A stretch of 64,000 nt of DNA, taken from the NCBI GenBank assembly GCA_038237475.1, contig JBBRYS010000005.1:352361-416360 (forward strand), given 5' to 3'. Shown here piece after piece: positions 16,263 to 25,436 of this stretch. The translations under genes were made by a program, and so were the position numbers. The notes under the pieces are model-generated. The model was not told where the DNA came from, did not search any database, and saw nothing but the letters and a program-made list of their open reading frames with translations. Position 1 is the first letter of the stretch, and every line of letters starts with the position of its first letter. Origin of the DNA: JAOAPY01 sp038237475 (lineage in GTDB: Bacteria > Acidobacteriota > Blastocatellia > Pyrinomonadales > Pyrinomonadaceae).

Positions 16263-16892
16263 ATGCCGCCAGTCCAGGTAGCCCCAGCAGCACGTGATCG
16301 AGCAGAAACCGACGGCCCTCCCGCTCTGCACGAGCGGGCCATGGATAACCTCCGCTACATCCGGGAGACCATGGAACGGGCCTCCGCTTTTACCGGCATA
16401 TCCGGCTGGGGCCAGGTCGCCATAGGTGTCACCGCGCTGGCTGCTGCTTTCCTGGGCGCACAACAAGGTTCGGTTAAGGCCTGGTTGACGGTCTGGATTG
16501 CCGCGGCACTGTTTTCGCTTTTGCTCGCCGGTTGGTCAATGGACCGGAAAGCTCGCGCTACACGCGTGCCGTTATTTTCGGGACCGGCCCGGAAAGTGGC
16601 CTTTAGCTTGTCACCGCCGCTGGTGGCCGGCGCCATGCTGACGGCAATGCTCTATCGAACGAATCTTGTGCACGCGATTCCCGGCACCTGGTTGCTCTTG
16701 TATGGAACCGGCGTCGTGACCGGCGGCATGTTCTCAGTGAGTCTCGTACCGGTGATGGGCCTCTGCTTTATGGCCCTGGGCGCGGCAGCACTGTTCGCAC
16801 CGGCATTCATGGGTGACTGGTTTCTGGCTTTGGGCTTTGGAGTGCTGCACATCGCGTTCGGAGTGGTAATCGCAAGGAGGTATGGTGGCTAA
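16263..16892 (+). CDS. Multi-pass membrane protein paired with a winged-helix regulator
   Basis: The product is 209 residues. A conserved-looking soluble segment (MDNLRYIRETMERASAFTG, from residue 27) precedes five or six hydrophobic helices (VAIGVTALAAAFLG, VWIAAALFSLLLAG, VAGAMLTAMLY, GTWLLLYGTGVVTGGMF, GLCFMALGAAALFAP, FLALGFGVLHIAFGVVIA). The function is not recognised. The stop overlaps the start of the regulator gene by 11 nt, so the two are translationally coupled; such pairs are usually co-regulated. The start could be ATG 16263 (leaderless) or ATG 16341, where the conserved part begins. Confidence 0.72.
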   Translation: MPPVQVAPAARDRAETDGPPALHERAMDNLRYIRETMERASAFTGISGWGQVAIGVTALAAAFLGAQQGSVKAWLTVWIAAALFSLLLAGWSMDRKARATRVPLFSGPARKVAFSLSPPLVAGAMLTAMLYRTNLVHAIPGTWLLLYGTGVVTGGMFSVSLVPVMGLCFMALGAAALFAPAFMGDWFLALGFGVLHIAFGVVIARRYGG

Positions 16893-17277
16893 ATCATCTG
16901 CACTAAAACAAGCACGCCGGCATGACGGCAAACAAGAGGCGGGTCCGCAAAGTTCCAGGGCCTTGAAAGCAAGGGCGGCGGCGCCCGAAGCGCTCGATCG
17001 CTTGATTCATGAGCGGCTGAGATTGGGAATTGTCAGCGCGCTGGCTGCCAATGAGTCGCTGACTTTCAACGATCTCAAGAACCTGATGCACATCACGGAC
17101 GGAAATTTGAGTGTTCATGCGCGCAAGCTCGAAGACGCAGGCTATATCAACTGTAACAAGTCTTTCGACGGCCGCGTTCCGCGGACGGAATACAAGTTAA
17201 CCGCTTCGGGTCGTCGTGCGCTCGAAGGCTATCTCAGTCACATGGAGAGTCTCATCAAGCAAATGCGGGGGCGCTAG
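16882..17277 (+). CDS. Winged-helix transcriptional regulator (MarR/PadR-like)
   Basis: A 131-residue protein with a lysine/arginine-rich N-terminal arm and a winged-helix DNA-binding domain. The motifs are LGIVSALAANESLTFNDLKNLM (helix 2), ITDGNLSVHARKLEDAGYI (recognition helix) and the beta-wing FDGRVPRTEYKLTASGRRAL. No ligand domain follows, only a helix (YLSHMESLIKQM). The ATG sits inside the end of the preceding membrane-protein gene with AAGGAGG just upstream, indicating an operon. It probably controls its own cluster (16.3-19.5 kb). Confidence 0.85.
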   Translation: MVAKSSALKQARRHDGKQEAGPQSSRALKARAAAPEALDRLIHERLRLGIVSALAANESLTFNDLKNLMHITDGNLSVHARKLEDAGYINCNKSFDGRVPRTEYKLTASGRRALEGYLSHMESLIKQMRGR

Positions 17278-17365
17278 GATCGCGTCTCTCTTTTTTTGTT
17301 TCCGGACTTTGCGAAATAAAGCGCTTTGCTTTAAGACAAGAACGAAAGGAAGAGTGAGCTCGCGA

Positions 17366-18052
17366 ATGTATACCAACGTAAATTTTTCGGCGCCGCTTGG
17401 CGTGCTCGCCTTTCTGGGCACCGGATTAACAATGGCACTGATCGTACTAATCGCGGTTTATGCAATAGTGGCCCGGCGCCGGGCCCTTGTCAGGCTCGCA
17501 ACCCTGGCGCTCATCGTTTGCGGCGGCCTTTATCTGGGACTGCTGTTGTTACTTTCTCTCTCCAGCCGCGACACGGTGATTGCGCGCGGCGGCGAAAAGC
17601 ATTTCTGTGAGATCGATTGTCATCTCGCTTATTCGGTCGTTGAAAGCAGGACAGCAATGACTCTCGGGCCGGCCGCCGCAGCCGTCACGGCTCGAGGTCT
17701 CTTCACACTTGTGACGATCAAAAGCCGGTTTGACGAAACCACTGTCGGAGCCAACCGCGGCGACAGTCTCCTCTATCCCAATAGCCGCGAGCTCTCAATC
17801 GTTGATGACCAGGGCCGCGTCTACGCACCATCGGCCGGGGGACAACGGGCGCTGGAGACAGCCGGAGAAGCCGGCACTGTGCTGACAACTCCGTTGCGGC
17901 CCGGCGAGTCCTATACCACCACTGTAGCCTTTGACTTGCCGGCCGAAGCCCATAATCCAACCCTGCTGGTGCATGAAGGCGAATGGGTGACCCATCTAAT
18001 TATCGGCCATGAAAACAGTCCCCTGCACAAGAAAACGAGGTTCCAACTTTGA
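17366..18052 (+). CDS. Membrane protein with C-terminal extracytoplasmic domain, function unknown
   Basis: The protein has 228 residues with two N-terminal transmembrane helices (VLAFLGTGLTMALIVLIAVYAIV and LATLALIVCGGLYLGLLLLLS). They are followed by a ~140-residue beta-rich domain containing HFCEIDCHLAYSVV and FTLVTIKSRFDETTVG, resembling DUF4352-like immunoglobulin folds. The Cys-x3-Cys pair may be redox-active or a disulfide. It lies 88 nt after the regulator gene. GTG 17354, with AAGGA close upstream, is an alternative start adding four residues. Confidence 0.7.
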   Translation: MYTNVNFSAPLGVLAFLGTGLTMALIVLIAVYAIVARRRALVRLATLALIVCGGLYLGLLLLLSLSSRDTVIARGGEKHFCEIDCHLAYSVVESRTAMTLGPAAAAVTARGLFTLVTIKSRFDETTVGANRGDSLLYPNSRELSIVDDQGRVYAPSAGGQRALETAGEAGTVLTTPLRPGESYTTTVAFDLPAEAHNPTLLVHEGEWVTHLIIGHENSPLHKKTRFQL

Positions 18053-18257
18053 TCCGCTCATCATGATTCCGGTAGTCGACACATCAGCGGGCAACCTCGA
18101 CCCATGTAGCTCGGTACAGGCGGGCTCCGTGGTTGCCCACATTGAGGCTTGTCTCCAACCAGGCAAAGATTGGTCAAAATAAATGTTCACATCATTCAAT
18201 CAATTTCAATCGCAAGAGAATTCAACCAGTAACTCAACCACTGTAAGGAGTGTCTCA

Positions 18258-19511
18258 ATGGTCAAGCGTATCGCAGCCATCGCTTTCATCTTCGTGTGTG
18301 CCTCGGTAGCCTGGGCCATTCTGGGTGGCACTATTTTCTCTCGCACCTACGATTCGAGCAGCCGTTCGTCGGGACAGGTGGAATCGCTCTGGGGCACGCC
18401 TCAGAATCAGACCCCACCAAAAGCGACTTATGTTCAGGTGAATGTGAAGAATGAAGAAAGCGTCGAGGACGGTACTAAGATCCTGCGCAAGGTCGAAGCG
18501 AAGGTTGAAGTTCCATTGCCGCTCGACAGCAGTCGTGTCGATGTCACTCTCGACCTTGAGCACCGGCAGAAAGGATTGCTCTGGTATAGCACTTATAAAG
18601 TGAACTATGGAGGTTTCTACACTTTTCACAACACCAGCGACAAGGAACAGGTGGTTAACTTTACGCTCGGGTTCCCGGCTTCGCAGGCTCTCTATGACGA
18701 TTTGATTTTCAGTCTCGATGACATTCCCGTCACGGTCACGAATGAAAAGAATTTTGTGAGCGGTGTCGCGAAGCTCGGCGCCGGGAAAGCGGTTACGCTC
18801 AAAGTGGGTTATCACTCGCAGGGCTTGAATGAATGGCGCTATAGCTTCGGCAGCAATGATGTCGCACAGGTACGCGACTTCGTTCTCAACATGAAGACAA
18901 ACTTCAAAGATATCGACTTCCCGGACAACACGATCTCGCCGACTGAGAAACATGAGACGGCAACTGGCTGGGATCTCAATTGGTCTTACAAGAATTTACT
19001 CTCGGGGTATCAGATCGCCATGGTCATGCCGGAAAAGCTGCAGCCCGGGCCACTGGCCGGCAAGATCAGTTTCTTCGCCCCGGTATCGCTTTTCTTCTTC
19101 TTCTTTCTGATGTTCATTATTACCACCATGCGCGGTATTGAATTGCATCCGATGAACTATTTCTTTCTGGCGACAGCCTTTTTCGCCTTCCACTTGTTGC
19201 TTGCGTATCTGGTCGATCACGTGTCGATTCATGCTGCCTTTGCCATTGCTGCGGTGGTTTCAGTGTTTCTCGTCGTCAGTTACCTTCGTCTGGTGGTGGG
19301 GCTCCAGTTTGCCAGTCGCGAAGCGGCCATCGCGCAATTTATTTACCTCGTGCTGTTCTCTTATGCGTTTTTCCTGAAAGGCTTTACCGGCTTGGCCATT
19401 ACCAGCGGTTCGATCATAACTTTGTTTGTGGTAATGCAGGTCACGGGCCGCATCCGCTGGGCAGACAAATTTACCGTCAAGACGCCCGAACCTACGGCAC
19501 AGGTGAGCTAA
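18258..19511 (+). CDS. CreD-like inner membrane protein
   Basis: ATG 18258 is preceded by AAGGAG at 8 nt; 417 residues. An N-terminal membrane helix (RIAAIAFIFVCASVAWAIL) is followed by a large extracytoplasmic beta domain (about residues 40-270) and then a C-terminal bundle of about six hydrophobic helices (LFFFFFLMFIITTM, YFFLATAFFAFHLLLAYLV, AAFAIAAVVSVFLVVSYL, FIYLVLFSYAFFL, ITSGSIITLFVVMQV). The topology and terminal helices resemble the CreD family of inner membrane proteins linked to envelope or beta-lactam stress. It closes the 16.3-19.5 kb cluster on the plus strand. Confidence 0.65.
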   Translation: MVKRIAAIAFIFVCASVAWAILGGTIFSRTYDSSSRSSGQVESLWGTPQNQTPPKATYVQVNVKNEESVEDGTKILRKVEAKVEVPLPLDSSRVDVTLDLEHRQKGLLWYSTYKVNYGGFYTFHNTSDKEQVVNFTLGFPASQALYDDLIFSLDDIPVTVTNEKNFVSGVAKLGAGKAVTLKVGYHSQGLNEWRYSFGSNDVAQVRDFVLNMKTNFKDIDFPDNTISPTEKHETATGWDLNWSYKNLLSGYQIAMVMPEKLQPGPLAGKISFFAPVSLFFFFFLMFIITTMRGIELHPMNYFFLATAFFAFHLLLAYLVDHVSIHAAFAIAAVVSVFLVVSYLRLVVGLQFASREAAIAQFIYLVLFSYAFFLKGFTGLAITSGSIITLFVVMQVTGRIRWADKFTVKTPEPTAQVS

Positions 19512-19525
19512 GTACTGAGTCGGCA

Positions 19526-19700
19526 ATTCCCCTGGCGTGAGCCAGGGGATTGTTCAATCGGTGCCTACCCATCAGGAATCATGAAACTTAGAAAGTCCCC
19601 TCTGAATGAGCAGAGGGAAGCTTCGATTCCAGCTAGAGGCTTTTCATCTCCTTCCACGGTTGAACCTGAACCAATCCCCCAGCTGACGCCGAGGGGATTA
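19526..19700. repeat. Three CCCCTG...CAGGGG palindromes in the 19.5-19.8 kb gap
   Basis: Palindromes lie at 19526-19552 (AATTCCCCTGGC/GCCAGGGGATT), 19595-19620 (GTCCCCTCTG/CAGAGGGAAG) and 19673-19700 (AATCCCCC/GAGGGGATTA). They share a pattern of A/T-flanked C-runs with a TGA-type loop. A fourth copy is at 25437-25465. The first directly follows the CreD-like gene and could serve as its terminator. The rest of this 285-nt gap shows nothing else. Confidence 0.65.
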
Positions 19701-19796
19701 GGCGGTCCTCACCACCGGTCTCATTCTTCCTAAACTTTCGCGTTAGCTACTTCGTACAGCGACTTGCATGGCAGCAGGCGGTGCGCGGGACTCCCA

Positions 19797-21038
19797 ATGA
19801 AAGCTCTGATTTCTTTTTACACTGATGCTTTGAAGATTGCCGTACAGTCGATCTTTGCCCATAAACTGCGGGCGTTTCTGACTCTGATCGGCATCATCAT
19901 CGGGGTTGCCTCGGTGGTAGCAGTAGGCGCTTCAATCAGCGGCTTGAACACTTACGTTATCGATCGCGTGGCTAAGGTACTGGGAGCTAATCATTTCATG
20001 ATGGCGCGTATGGCCTCGTCCAGCCATCTCTCAGACGACCAATACGAACGAATGAACCGCCGCAATAAGCGTATGAACTGGGACGACTATGAATGGGTGC
20101 GCGATCACTGCGCCACTTGTGCAGAAGTCGGTGCGGTCTCGCAGGGACAAGCCGATCTTTCCCAGGATGGAATTGAATTTCCGGGAGCGCTTATCTTTGG
20201 CGTGACCGCCAACATGGCAGAGATCGAAGATAAGACGATCGCCGAGGGCCGTTTTGTTTCAGCGGATGAAGTGCAGCGCTCAGCCCTGGTGGTGGTGTTG
20301 GGGAATGATATTAAGGAAAAGTATTTCCCCAACGTCGACGCCCTGGGCAAGTTTCTCAAAGTCCGCGGCCTGCCTATGCGGGTAGTCGGGGTTGAAGAGA
20401 AACGCGGTTCGTTTTTTGGTGACTCGATCGATCGTCATGTCTATATTCCGGTCACGACTCATCTGCAGATTTTCGGCCGCGGCAATTTACAGGTTCATGG
20501 CAAGGCTCCCAATCGCGAGAACTTTCAAGCTGTAATCGAAGACGCCCGAGTCTCGATGCGCAACAAGCGCCGTTTGTTGGGAAATGAGGAGGACAACTTC
20601 GGCCTGGTGAATGTCGAAGAACTGAACAAGCAAATCGATCAGTTTACCGGCAGCATAGCCTCGGTGGTCGTCCCGATCACCCTGATCACGCTGATCGTCG
20701 GCGGCATAGTCGTCATGAACATCATGCTCGTCAGTGTCACGGAACGCACTTTTGAGGTCGGGCTGCGCAAGGCCGTAGGGGCCACGCGCAAACAGATACT
20801 GATGCAATTTCTGATTGAATCGGGATTGCTGTGTGCGTTGGGGGGAGTACTGGGTCTGATGCTGGCCTGGGCTGTTTGTTTCACGATCACTACGCTGGCC
20901 GGCATTACGATGACAATTACCATTGGCTATGTGCTGCTGGCGCTGATCGTCTCGACCATGGTCGGCATGGTTGCCGGGATTTATCCGGCATTCAAAGCTG
21001 CGCGACTGGATCCCATCGTCGCCTTAGCGCATACGTAG
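19797..21038 (+). CDS. MacB/FtsX-type ABC transporter permease
   Basis: The protein has 413 residues. An N-terminal membrane helix (LRAFLTLIGIIIGVASVVAVG) precedes a MacB-like periplasmic core domain (about 45-270, with GRFVSADEVQRSALVVVLG and MRVVGVEEKRGSFFGD) and three C-terminal helices. The FtsX signature IMLVSVTERTFEVGLRKAVGA lies between them. These permeases are mechanotransmitters for tripartite efflux or lipoprotein/peptide export and need a cognate ATPase. None is encoded nearby. The next permease starts 3 nt after the stop, so the pair probably forms a heterodimer. Confidence 0.9.
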   Translation: MKALISFYTDALKIAVQSIFAHKLRAFLTLIGIIIGVASVVAVGASISGLNTYVIDRVAKVLGANHFMMARMASSSHLSDDQYERMNRRNKRMNWDDYEWVRDHCATCAEVGAVSQGQADLSQDGIEFPGALIFGVTANMAEIEDKTIAEGRFVSADEVQRSALVVVLGNDIKEKYFPNVDALGKFLKVRGLPMRVVGVEEKRGSFFGDSIDRHVYIPVTTHLQIFGRGNLQVHGKAPNRENFQAVIEDARVSMRNKRRLLGNEEDNFGLVNVEELNKQIDQFTGSIASVVVPITLITLIVGGIVVMNIMLVSVTERTFEVGLRKAVGATRKQILMQFLIESGLLCALGGVLGLMLAWAVCFTITTLAGITMTITIGYVLLALIVSTMVGMVAGIYPAFKAARLDPIVALAHT

Positions 21039-21041
21039 GAA

Positions 21042-22325
21042 ATGCAGCTGATTAAGATCAAAATTCCCAGAGCAGTATTCAAAGAGACCCTGGCGATGTC
21101 GTTTGATAGCGTCCGCGGTCACAAGTTCCGTAGTTTTCTAACGGTACTGGGAATCGTCATTGGCGTTTTTACCGCTATCGTAATTGCCTCGATCCTCACC
21201 GGCATGCGCCAGAGCATCATCTCGATCATTGAAGAGTACGGCACCAACAACATTTACGCTTTTCACCTTTCTACGGGACCGCGCACGAATGTGGATCGCG
21301 CCGAGCGATTGCGCAAACCTCTGACCGTAGCCGACGCCGAGGCAATTCGCGCCCAGGCATCCGCGGTCGAAGAGATAGCCTGGATGGCTCCCAATGTGGG
21401 CTACTCCGGTGGTCCATTCGATGACAACATCACTTATGAGGGTCACAACTATCGCTGGGGAAACACTTCAGGGGTGACGCCTAACTACGCCGGCATTACG
21501 AACGTCGCCGTCAGCGAAGGTCGCTTTATCACCGAGATGGACGATCAGCAACGCAGCAACGTGGTAGTGATCGGCGTCAATGCTGCGGATGCGCTTTTCC
21601 CCGGCCAGGCCAATCACATTGCCGGGACGCAGGTGCGCATGGGTGGTCTCAACTTTGAAATTATCGGTGTATTGGAAAAAAGAAAAGCCGGCTTCTTTGG
21701 TGAGAACGAAGAGGACAACGCTGTCTTCATTCCGTTCCGCACAGCGCAGAAAGTCGCACCCGCTCGCGGTTGGATGATGATCGTCATGCGTGGAAAGTCC
21801 GGGCAGTTGAACGAGGCGTTGGAGCAGGCGGAAGACATACTGCGGCGACGCCGCAACGTCAAGTTTGGTGAGCCGGACAACTTTGACATCAAGACGGCCG
21901 ACAAATTCGTGCAGCAGTTTGATTCCATCACCGCGATGGTAGGCCTGATAGCCATCGCTATCTCCTGCCTCGGTCTGCTGGTAGGCGGCATCGGCGTGAT
22001 GAATATCATGCTGGTCAGCGTCACCGAACGTACTAAAGAGATTGGAGTACGCAAAGCCCTCGGCGCGCGGCGTAAGGATATTGTGCGGCAGTTCCTGCTG
22101 GAAGCGATGATGCTGACCTTCTTTGGCGGCATTCTCGGAGTAGTGGTCGCCGTTGGAGTCAGTAAGCTGATCATGTTCCTGGTTCCCAGCCTGCCTGCTT
22201 CCGTTCCCACGTGGGCCGTCGTCACCGGTCTGACCGTCTCAGTCGGAGTGGGATTGATCTTTGGTGTCTGGCCCGCCCGCAAAGCGTCGCGGCTCGATCC
22301 GATCGAATGCCTGCGCTACGAATAG
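21042..22325 (+). CDS. MacB/FtsX-type ABC transporter permease (second subunit)
   Basis: The ATG lies 3 nt after the previous stop (TAGGAAATG also supplies the ribosome site). The 427-residue product has the same architecture: KFRSFLTVLGIVIGVFTAIVIAS helix, periplasmic MacB core (GRFITEMDDQQRSNVVVIG, FEIIGVLEKRKAGFFGENEED), and C-terminal FtsX helices with VGGIGVMNIMLVSVTERTKE followed by IGVRKALGARRKDI. It is paralogous to its neighbour. Neither an ATP-binding subunit nor a membrane-fusion protein is present in the window. Confidence 0.9.
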   Translation: MQLIKIKIPRAVFKETLAMSFDSVRGHKFRSFLTVLGIVIGVFTAIVIASILTGMRQSIISIIEEYGTNNIYAFHLSTGPRTNVDRAERLRKPLTVADAEAIRAQASAVEEIAWMAPNVGYSGGPFDDNITYEGHNYRWGNTSGVTPNYAGITNVAVSEGRFITEMDDQQRSNVVVIGVNAADALFPGQANHIAGTQVRMGGLNFEIIGVLEKRKAGFFGENEEDNAVFIPFRTAQKVAPARGWMMIVMRGKSGQLNEALEQAEDILRRRRNVKFGEPDNFDIKTADKFVQQFDSITAMVGLIAIAISCLGLLVGGIGVMNIMLVSVTERTKEIGVRKALGARRKDIVRQFLLEAMMLTFFGGILGVVVAVGVSKLIMFLVPSLPASVPTWAVVTGLTVSVGVGLIFGVWPARKASRLDPIECLRYE

Positions 22326-22441
22326 TCTCTCCTGGCGTCGAGTCCTGCTACTATTATCAATCTGGATCGGATAAAGTTCTGTGGCAGTTTGTGTTTGCGA
22401 ACTGGAAGCGAAATAGGTTCCACGAAAGGGCAAACAGTCTC

Positions 22442-23362
22442 TTGGCTAGCGAAACTCAACCACGCGATCTAATTAAAGAGTTTCTCGCCTACATTCAGGT
22501 TGAGAAGGGACTCGCACGGCACACAGTCGATAGTTATCGTCACGACCTGAGACGCTTGGACCAGTGGGCGCTGAAGTCCGGCACGGCCGTTGACGATCTC
22601 ACGCAGCCAGACCTGAGGAAGTGGATTGCGCAACTTTCGCGTGATGGACTGGCGCCTTCGTCGGTGGCCCGGGCGGTGAGTGCCGCGCGAGGATTCTTTC
22701 GCTTTCTGATGCTCGACGGCCACCGCCGGCAGCAGCCCACTGAAGGCCTCGACACGCCGCAACGGTTTAGCTACCTGCCAAAATTTCTGACGGAAGACGA
22801 AATCAATCGCCTGTTCGCCATGCCCGACATCTCGACGGCCGAGGGCGTGCGGGATCGCGCCATGTTTGAATTGCTGTACGCAGCGGGCCTGCGCGTCTCG
22901 GAGTTGACGTCGTTGAAGGAAGCGGATCTCGAACTGCATGCCGGTCTCGTCAAAGCGCATGGCAAGGGAAGCAAAGAGCGCCGCGTGCCAATCGGCAAGA
23001 GTGCCATTCACTGGCTGCAACAGTATGCAGCCATTAAGGCTGGTTACGGTCGATCCGTTTCGCCATACCTATTTCTGCATGCAGGCCGGCCTTTATCGAG
23101 ACAATTCGTCTGGACGGCGGTCAAGCGTCACGCGGAGGCGGCCGGCTTGAAAGATGTATCACCACACACCCTGCGTCACAGCTTTGCTACGCACTTGATG
23201 CAGCGTGGTGCCGACTCGCGATCTGTCCAGGCACTGCTGGGCCACAGCGACATCTCCACTACACAGATCTACACGCACATCACGAATCGACACCTGCGCG
23301 CTGCATATGATCGCCATCACCCGCGCTCTCGAGTGACCGGACGCAAACGGGAAAAAGAATGA
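22442..23362 (+). CDS. Tyrosine recombinase XerC/XerD
   Basis: Starting at TTG 22442 the product is 306 residues, the normal Xer length; longer starts overlap the permease. The N-terminal SAM-like domain contains FLAYIQVEKGLARHTVDSYRHDL. The catalytic domain has the complete set: Arg in YAAGLRVSELTSL, Lys in GKGSKERRVPIG, HTLRHSFATHLMQRGAD (His-x2-Arg), GHSDISTTQIYTHI (His and Tyr nucleophile). Xer enzymes resolve chromosome dimers at dif. XerC and XerD cannot be told apart here, and the adjacent genes do not suggest an integrative element. Confidence 0.9.
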   Translation: MASETQPRDLIKEFLAYIQVEKGLARHTVDSYRHDLRRLDQWALKSGTAVDDLTQPDLRKWIAQLSRDGLAPSSVARAVSAARGFFRFLMLDGHRRQQPTEGLDTPQRFSYLPKFLTEDEINRLFAMPDISTAEGVRDRAMFELLYAAGLRVSELTSLKEADLELHAGLVKAHGKGSKERRVPIGKSAIHWLQQYAAIKAGYGRSVSPYLFLHAGRPLSRQFVWTAVKRHAEAAGLKDVSPHTLRHSFATHLMQRGADSRSVQALLGHSDISTTQIYTHITNRHLRAAYDRHHPRSRVTGRKREKE

Positions 23363-23374
23363 GGGTGAAGCCTG

Positions 23375-23989
23375 GTGTTCTTTCTTAACGAACCTTCCGC
23401 TGAAGCGATCCGAGGATTTCTCAGTTCGCAGCAGGAGAAATCTTTTTCTTACGCTGCGGTCGGAGCTACTCACCGCCAGCCGCCCGGAAATTTCGTTGTG
23501 GATCACCACCGCATCAAGCTCGGGTCAGGCTCGGAAGCTTATGAGCGCGCTCGTGCCGCTCTCAAGCGGTGGCAGCAGTTTGATCTCGGTTGGGTTCGTA
23601 TTGTGCCTGACACGACACCACTTGAAGCCGGCACCCCGGTGGTAATCAAGGCGAAGGCTTTTGGTTTCTGGTCGCTGAGCGCCTGCCGCATCGTTTACCT
23701 CATCGATGAGCCGCCACCCGTCGCGAGGTTCGGTTTTGCATACGGCACCCTCAGCGATCATGTGGAGTGCGGTGAAGAGCGATTTCTAGTGGAATGGAAC
23801 GCAGCAGACGACTCTGTGTGGTATGACATCCTCGCCTTTTCCCGTCCTGGAAAACTATTAGTCAGGCTCGGCTATCCGCTGGCCCGGCGACTGCAAAAAC
23901 GCTTTGCAATTCAGTCTCAAAGAGCCATGTCGCGAGCCGTAGCCGGCCCGAAAACCCCCATTAACAGGCTGAAACTTAAAACTGATTGA
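23375..23989 (+). CDS. UPF0548/DUF1990 family protein
   Basis: A 204-residue protein starting at GTG 23375 with GAGG upstream, 12 nt after the recombinase stop. The pattern YAAVGATHRQPPGNFVVDHHRIKLGSGSEA / WQQFDLGWVRIVP / ACRIVYLIDE / RFGFAYGTLSDHVECGEERFLVEW / VWYDILAFSRPGKLL is typical of DUF1990 proteins. These adopt a lipocalin-like or SRPBCC-like fold and have no established activity. It is probably co-transcribed with the recombinase by position only. Confidence 0.82.
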   Translation: MFFLNEPSAEAIRGFLSSQQEKSFSYAAVGATHRQPPGNFVVDHHRIKLGSGSEAYERARAALKRWQQFDLGWVRIVPDTTPLEAGTPVVIKAKAFGFWSLSACRIVYLIDEPPPVARFGFAYGTLSDHVECGEERFLVEWNAADDSVWYDILAFSRPGKLLVRLGYPLARRLQKRFAIQSQRAMSRAVAGPKTPINRLKLKTD

Positions 23990-24091
23990 CTACCGCCCAC
24001 GGGCAGTCCACAATAGCCGCCACCCTGTGCTGGACTGAGTCGGTATATTAATCAATTCAACTTAAAGAGTCCGGGTTTCTAAACGATACTC

Positions 24092-25372
24092 ATGCGCCGA
24101 ATCCCATACCAATTCCTGTTGCGGTACACCGCTAACGTCATCCGGGCTCGCTATGGTCGTGGTCAAAATAAGAAACTCGTCAAGCCGATGATCGCAGGCA
24201 TGTACGTAACCATGAAGTGCAACTTCCGCTGCACCTATTGCGATGACGGATCCGGCCTGATGTATCCGGACATTCCCGAGCAGCGCTTAAAGACCGAAAA
24301 GACAATTGAAGTGCTTGAGATTCTACGCCGCGCTTCACCGGGCCTGAATATTACGGGCGGAGAACCAACCCTCCGGCCCGACATCGACGAGATTTTTGAA
24401 AACATCGGCCGGCTCAATTTTTCCCCAGTCACCTTCAATACCAATGCGTTCCTGCTGGAAAAGCATCTTGCGATTCTGCACAACATCGATTACCTGGTGA
24501 TCAGCTTGGATTCGCCGCATGAGCAGCGCAGCGATGACTTGATCAATCTCAGCAAGGGCGGCCAGACAGAGCGCGTCAAACGAAATATTCAGGTGGCGAA
24601 GGACTATCGCCGCGATCAGAAGCTGAAGTTCGACTTCATCATTAACACGGTGATTTTTCCGGAGACAATCGACGATGCCTGGGACGTTTTCGAATACTGC
24701 ATCGCGAACGATTTTTACTGGACTCCGATGCCTTACATCGTGGGCAAGTATCCGAACCCGGGATTGATAGACAACCCGCGCTGGCAGCAGCTGATTGATG
24801 AAGTGATGAAAGCCAAACGCCGTGGCGCCCGAGTCTACGGGAACCTGGAAGCGCTGCGGACCATCAGGGATTTCAAACGCTTTGAGTGCTATCCCACTAC
24901 GCATCCGATCGTTTACCCGCACGGCGACATTTACTATCCCTGCTCGCCACTTAACCTCGTGGCCGGCAATCTCCTGGAAATCGGGGACTACTTTAAGGCG
25001 ATGGAATTGGGCGAGCAGAAACACGGACCGATTCCCTATTGCGATGCGCGCTGTCACGTGGGCTGTTACACCGAAGGCTCGACTGCGATCACGCATCCGG
25101 AAGAAGGTATTGGCGAAGTAGTGCGTTACCTTGCACCGCGGCGAAAAAAACCGATTGACCTGCAACGTCCTGCGCGGCTTGCGGGTGCGCCGATGCCTCC
25201 GCCTTTTGATGAACTGCGAGCCTTACCTTCACTGCCGCCCGACAGTATTCGGCAGTTGCGACAAGAGGGTAGGCTGGAAAATGATTTCACGTCGCGCGTC
25301 AGAGTCAAAGGCGAAGAGAACCTGATGCCACCGATTCAACTCACACGCGAACCAGTCTTTGCGACGACCTAA
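24092..25372 (+). CDS. Radical SAM protein with C-terminal cysteine cluster
   Basis: The 426-residue protein has the radical SAM motif CNFRCTYC (about residues 45-52) binding the [4Fe-4S] cluster that cleaves S-adenosylmethionine. GGEP (NITGGEPTLRPDIDEI) follows at the expected distance. A C-terminal SPASM/twitch-like set of cysteines (YYPCSPLNL, YCDARCHVGCYTEG) suggests an auxiliary cluster. MoaA/PqqE-like enzymes of this type modify peptides or small molecules. No precursor peptide or partner is seen adjacent, so the substrate is unknown. The last ~70 residues are Pro/Arg-rich and not conserved-looking. Confidence 0.85.
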   Translation: MRRIPYQFLLRYTANVIRARYGRGQNKKLVKPMIAGMYVTMKCNFRCTYCDDGSGLMYPDIPEQRLKTEKTIEVLEILRRASPGLNITGGEPTLRPDIDEIFENIGRLNFSPVTFNTNAFLLEKHLAILHNIDYLVISLDSPHEQRSDDLINLSKGGQTERVKRNIQVAKDYRRDQKLKFDFIINTVIFPETIDDAWDVFEYCIANDFYWTPMPYIVGKYPNPGLIDNPRWQQLIDEVMKAKRRGARVYGNLEALRTIRDFKRFECYPTTHPIVYPHGDIYYPCSPLNLVAGNLLEIGDYFKAMELGEQKHGPIPYCDARCHVGCYTEGSTAITHPEEGIGEVVRYLAPRRKKPIDLQRPARLAGAPMPPPFDELRALPSLPPDSIRQLRQEGRLENDFTSRVRVKGEENLMPPIQLTREPVFATT

Positions 25373-25436
25373 GCCTGCCGGGCCGCTTTGGGGGATTATT
25401 AGCGAAGGGGAGTTCGATTGACGTAGGTTGGATCTG

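Noticed and set aside
19560..19640. tRNA-like T-arm (GCTTCGATTCC) in the 19.5-kb gap
   Set aside because: No cloverleaf or acceptor stem could be built; the region consists of CCCC/GGGG palindromes.
22211..22441. Longer Xer recombinase starting inside the permease gene
   Set aside because: The extra N-terminal residues overlap the permease and do not look like a recombinase; TTG 22442 gives the usual ~300-residue length.
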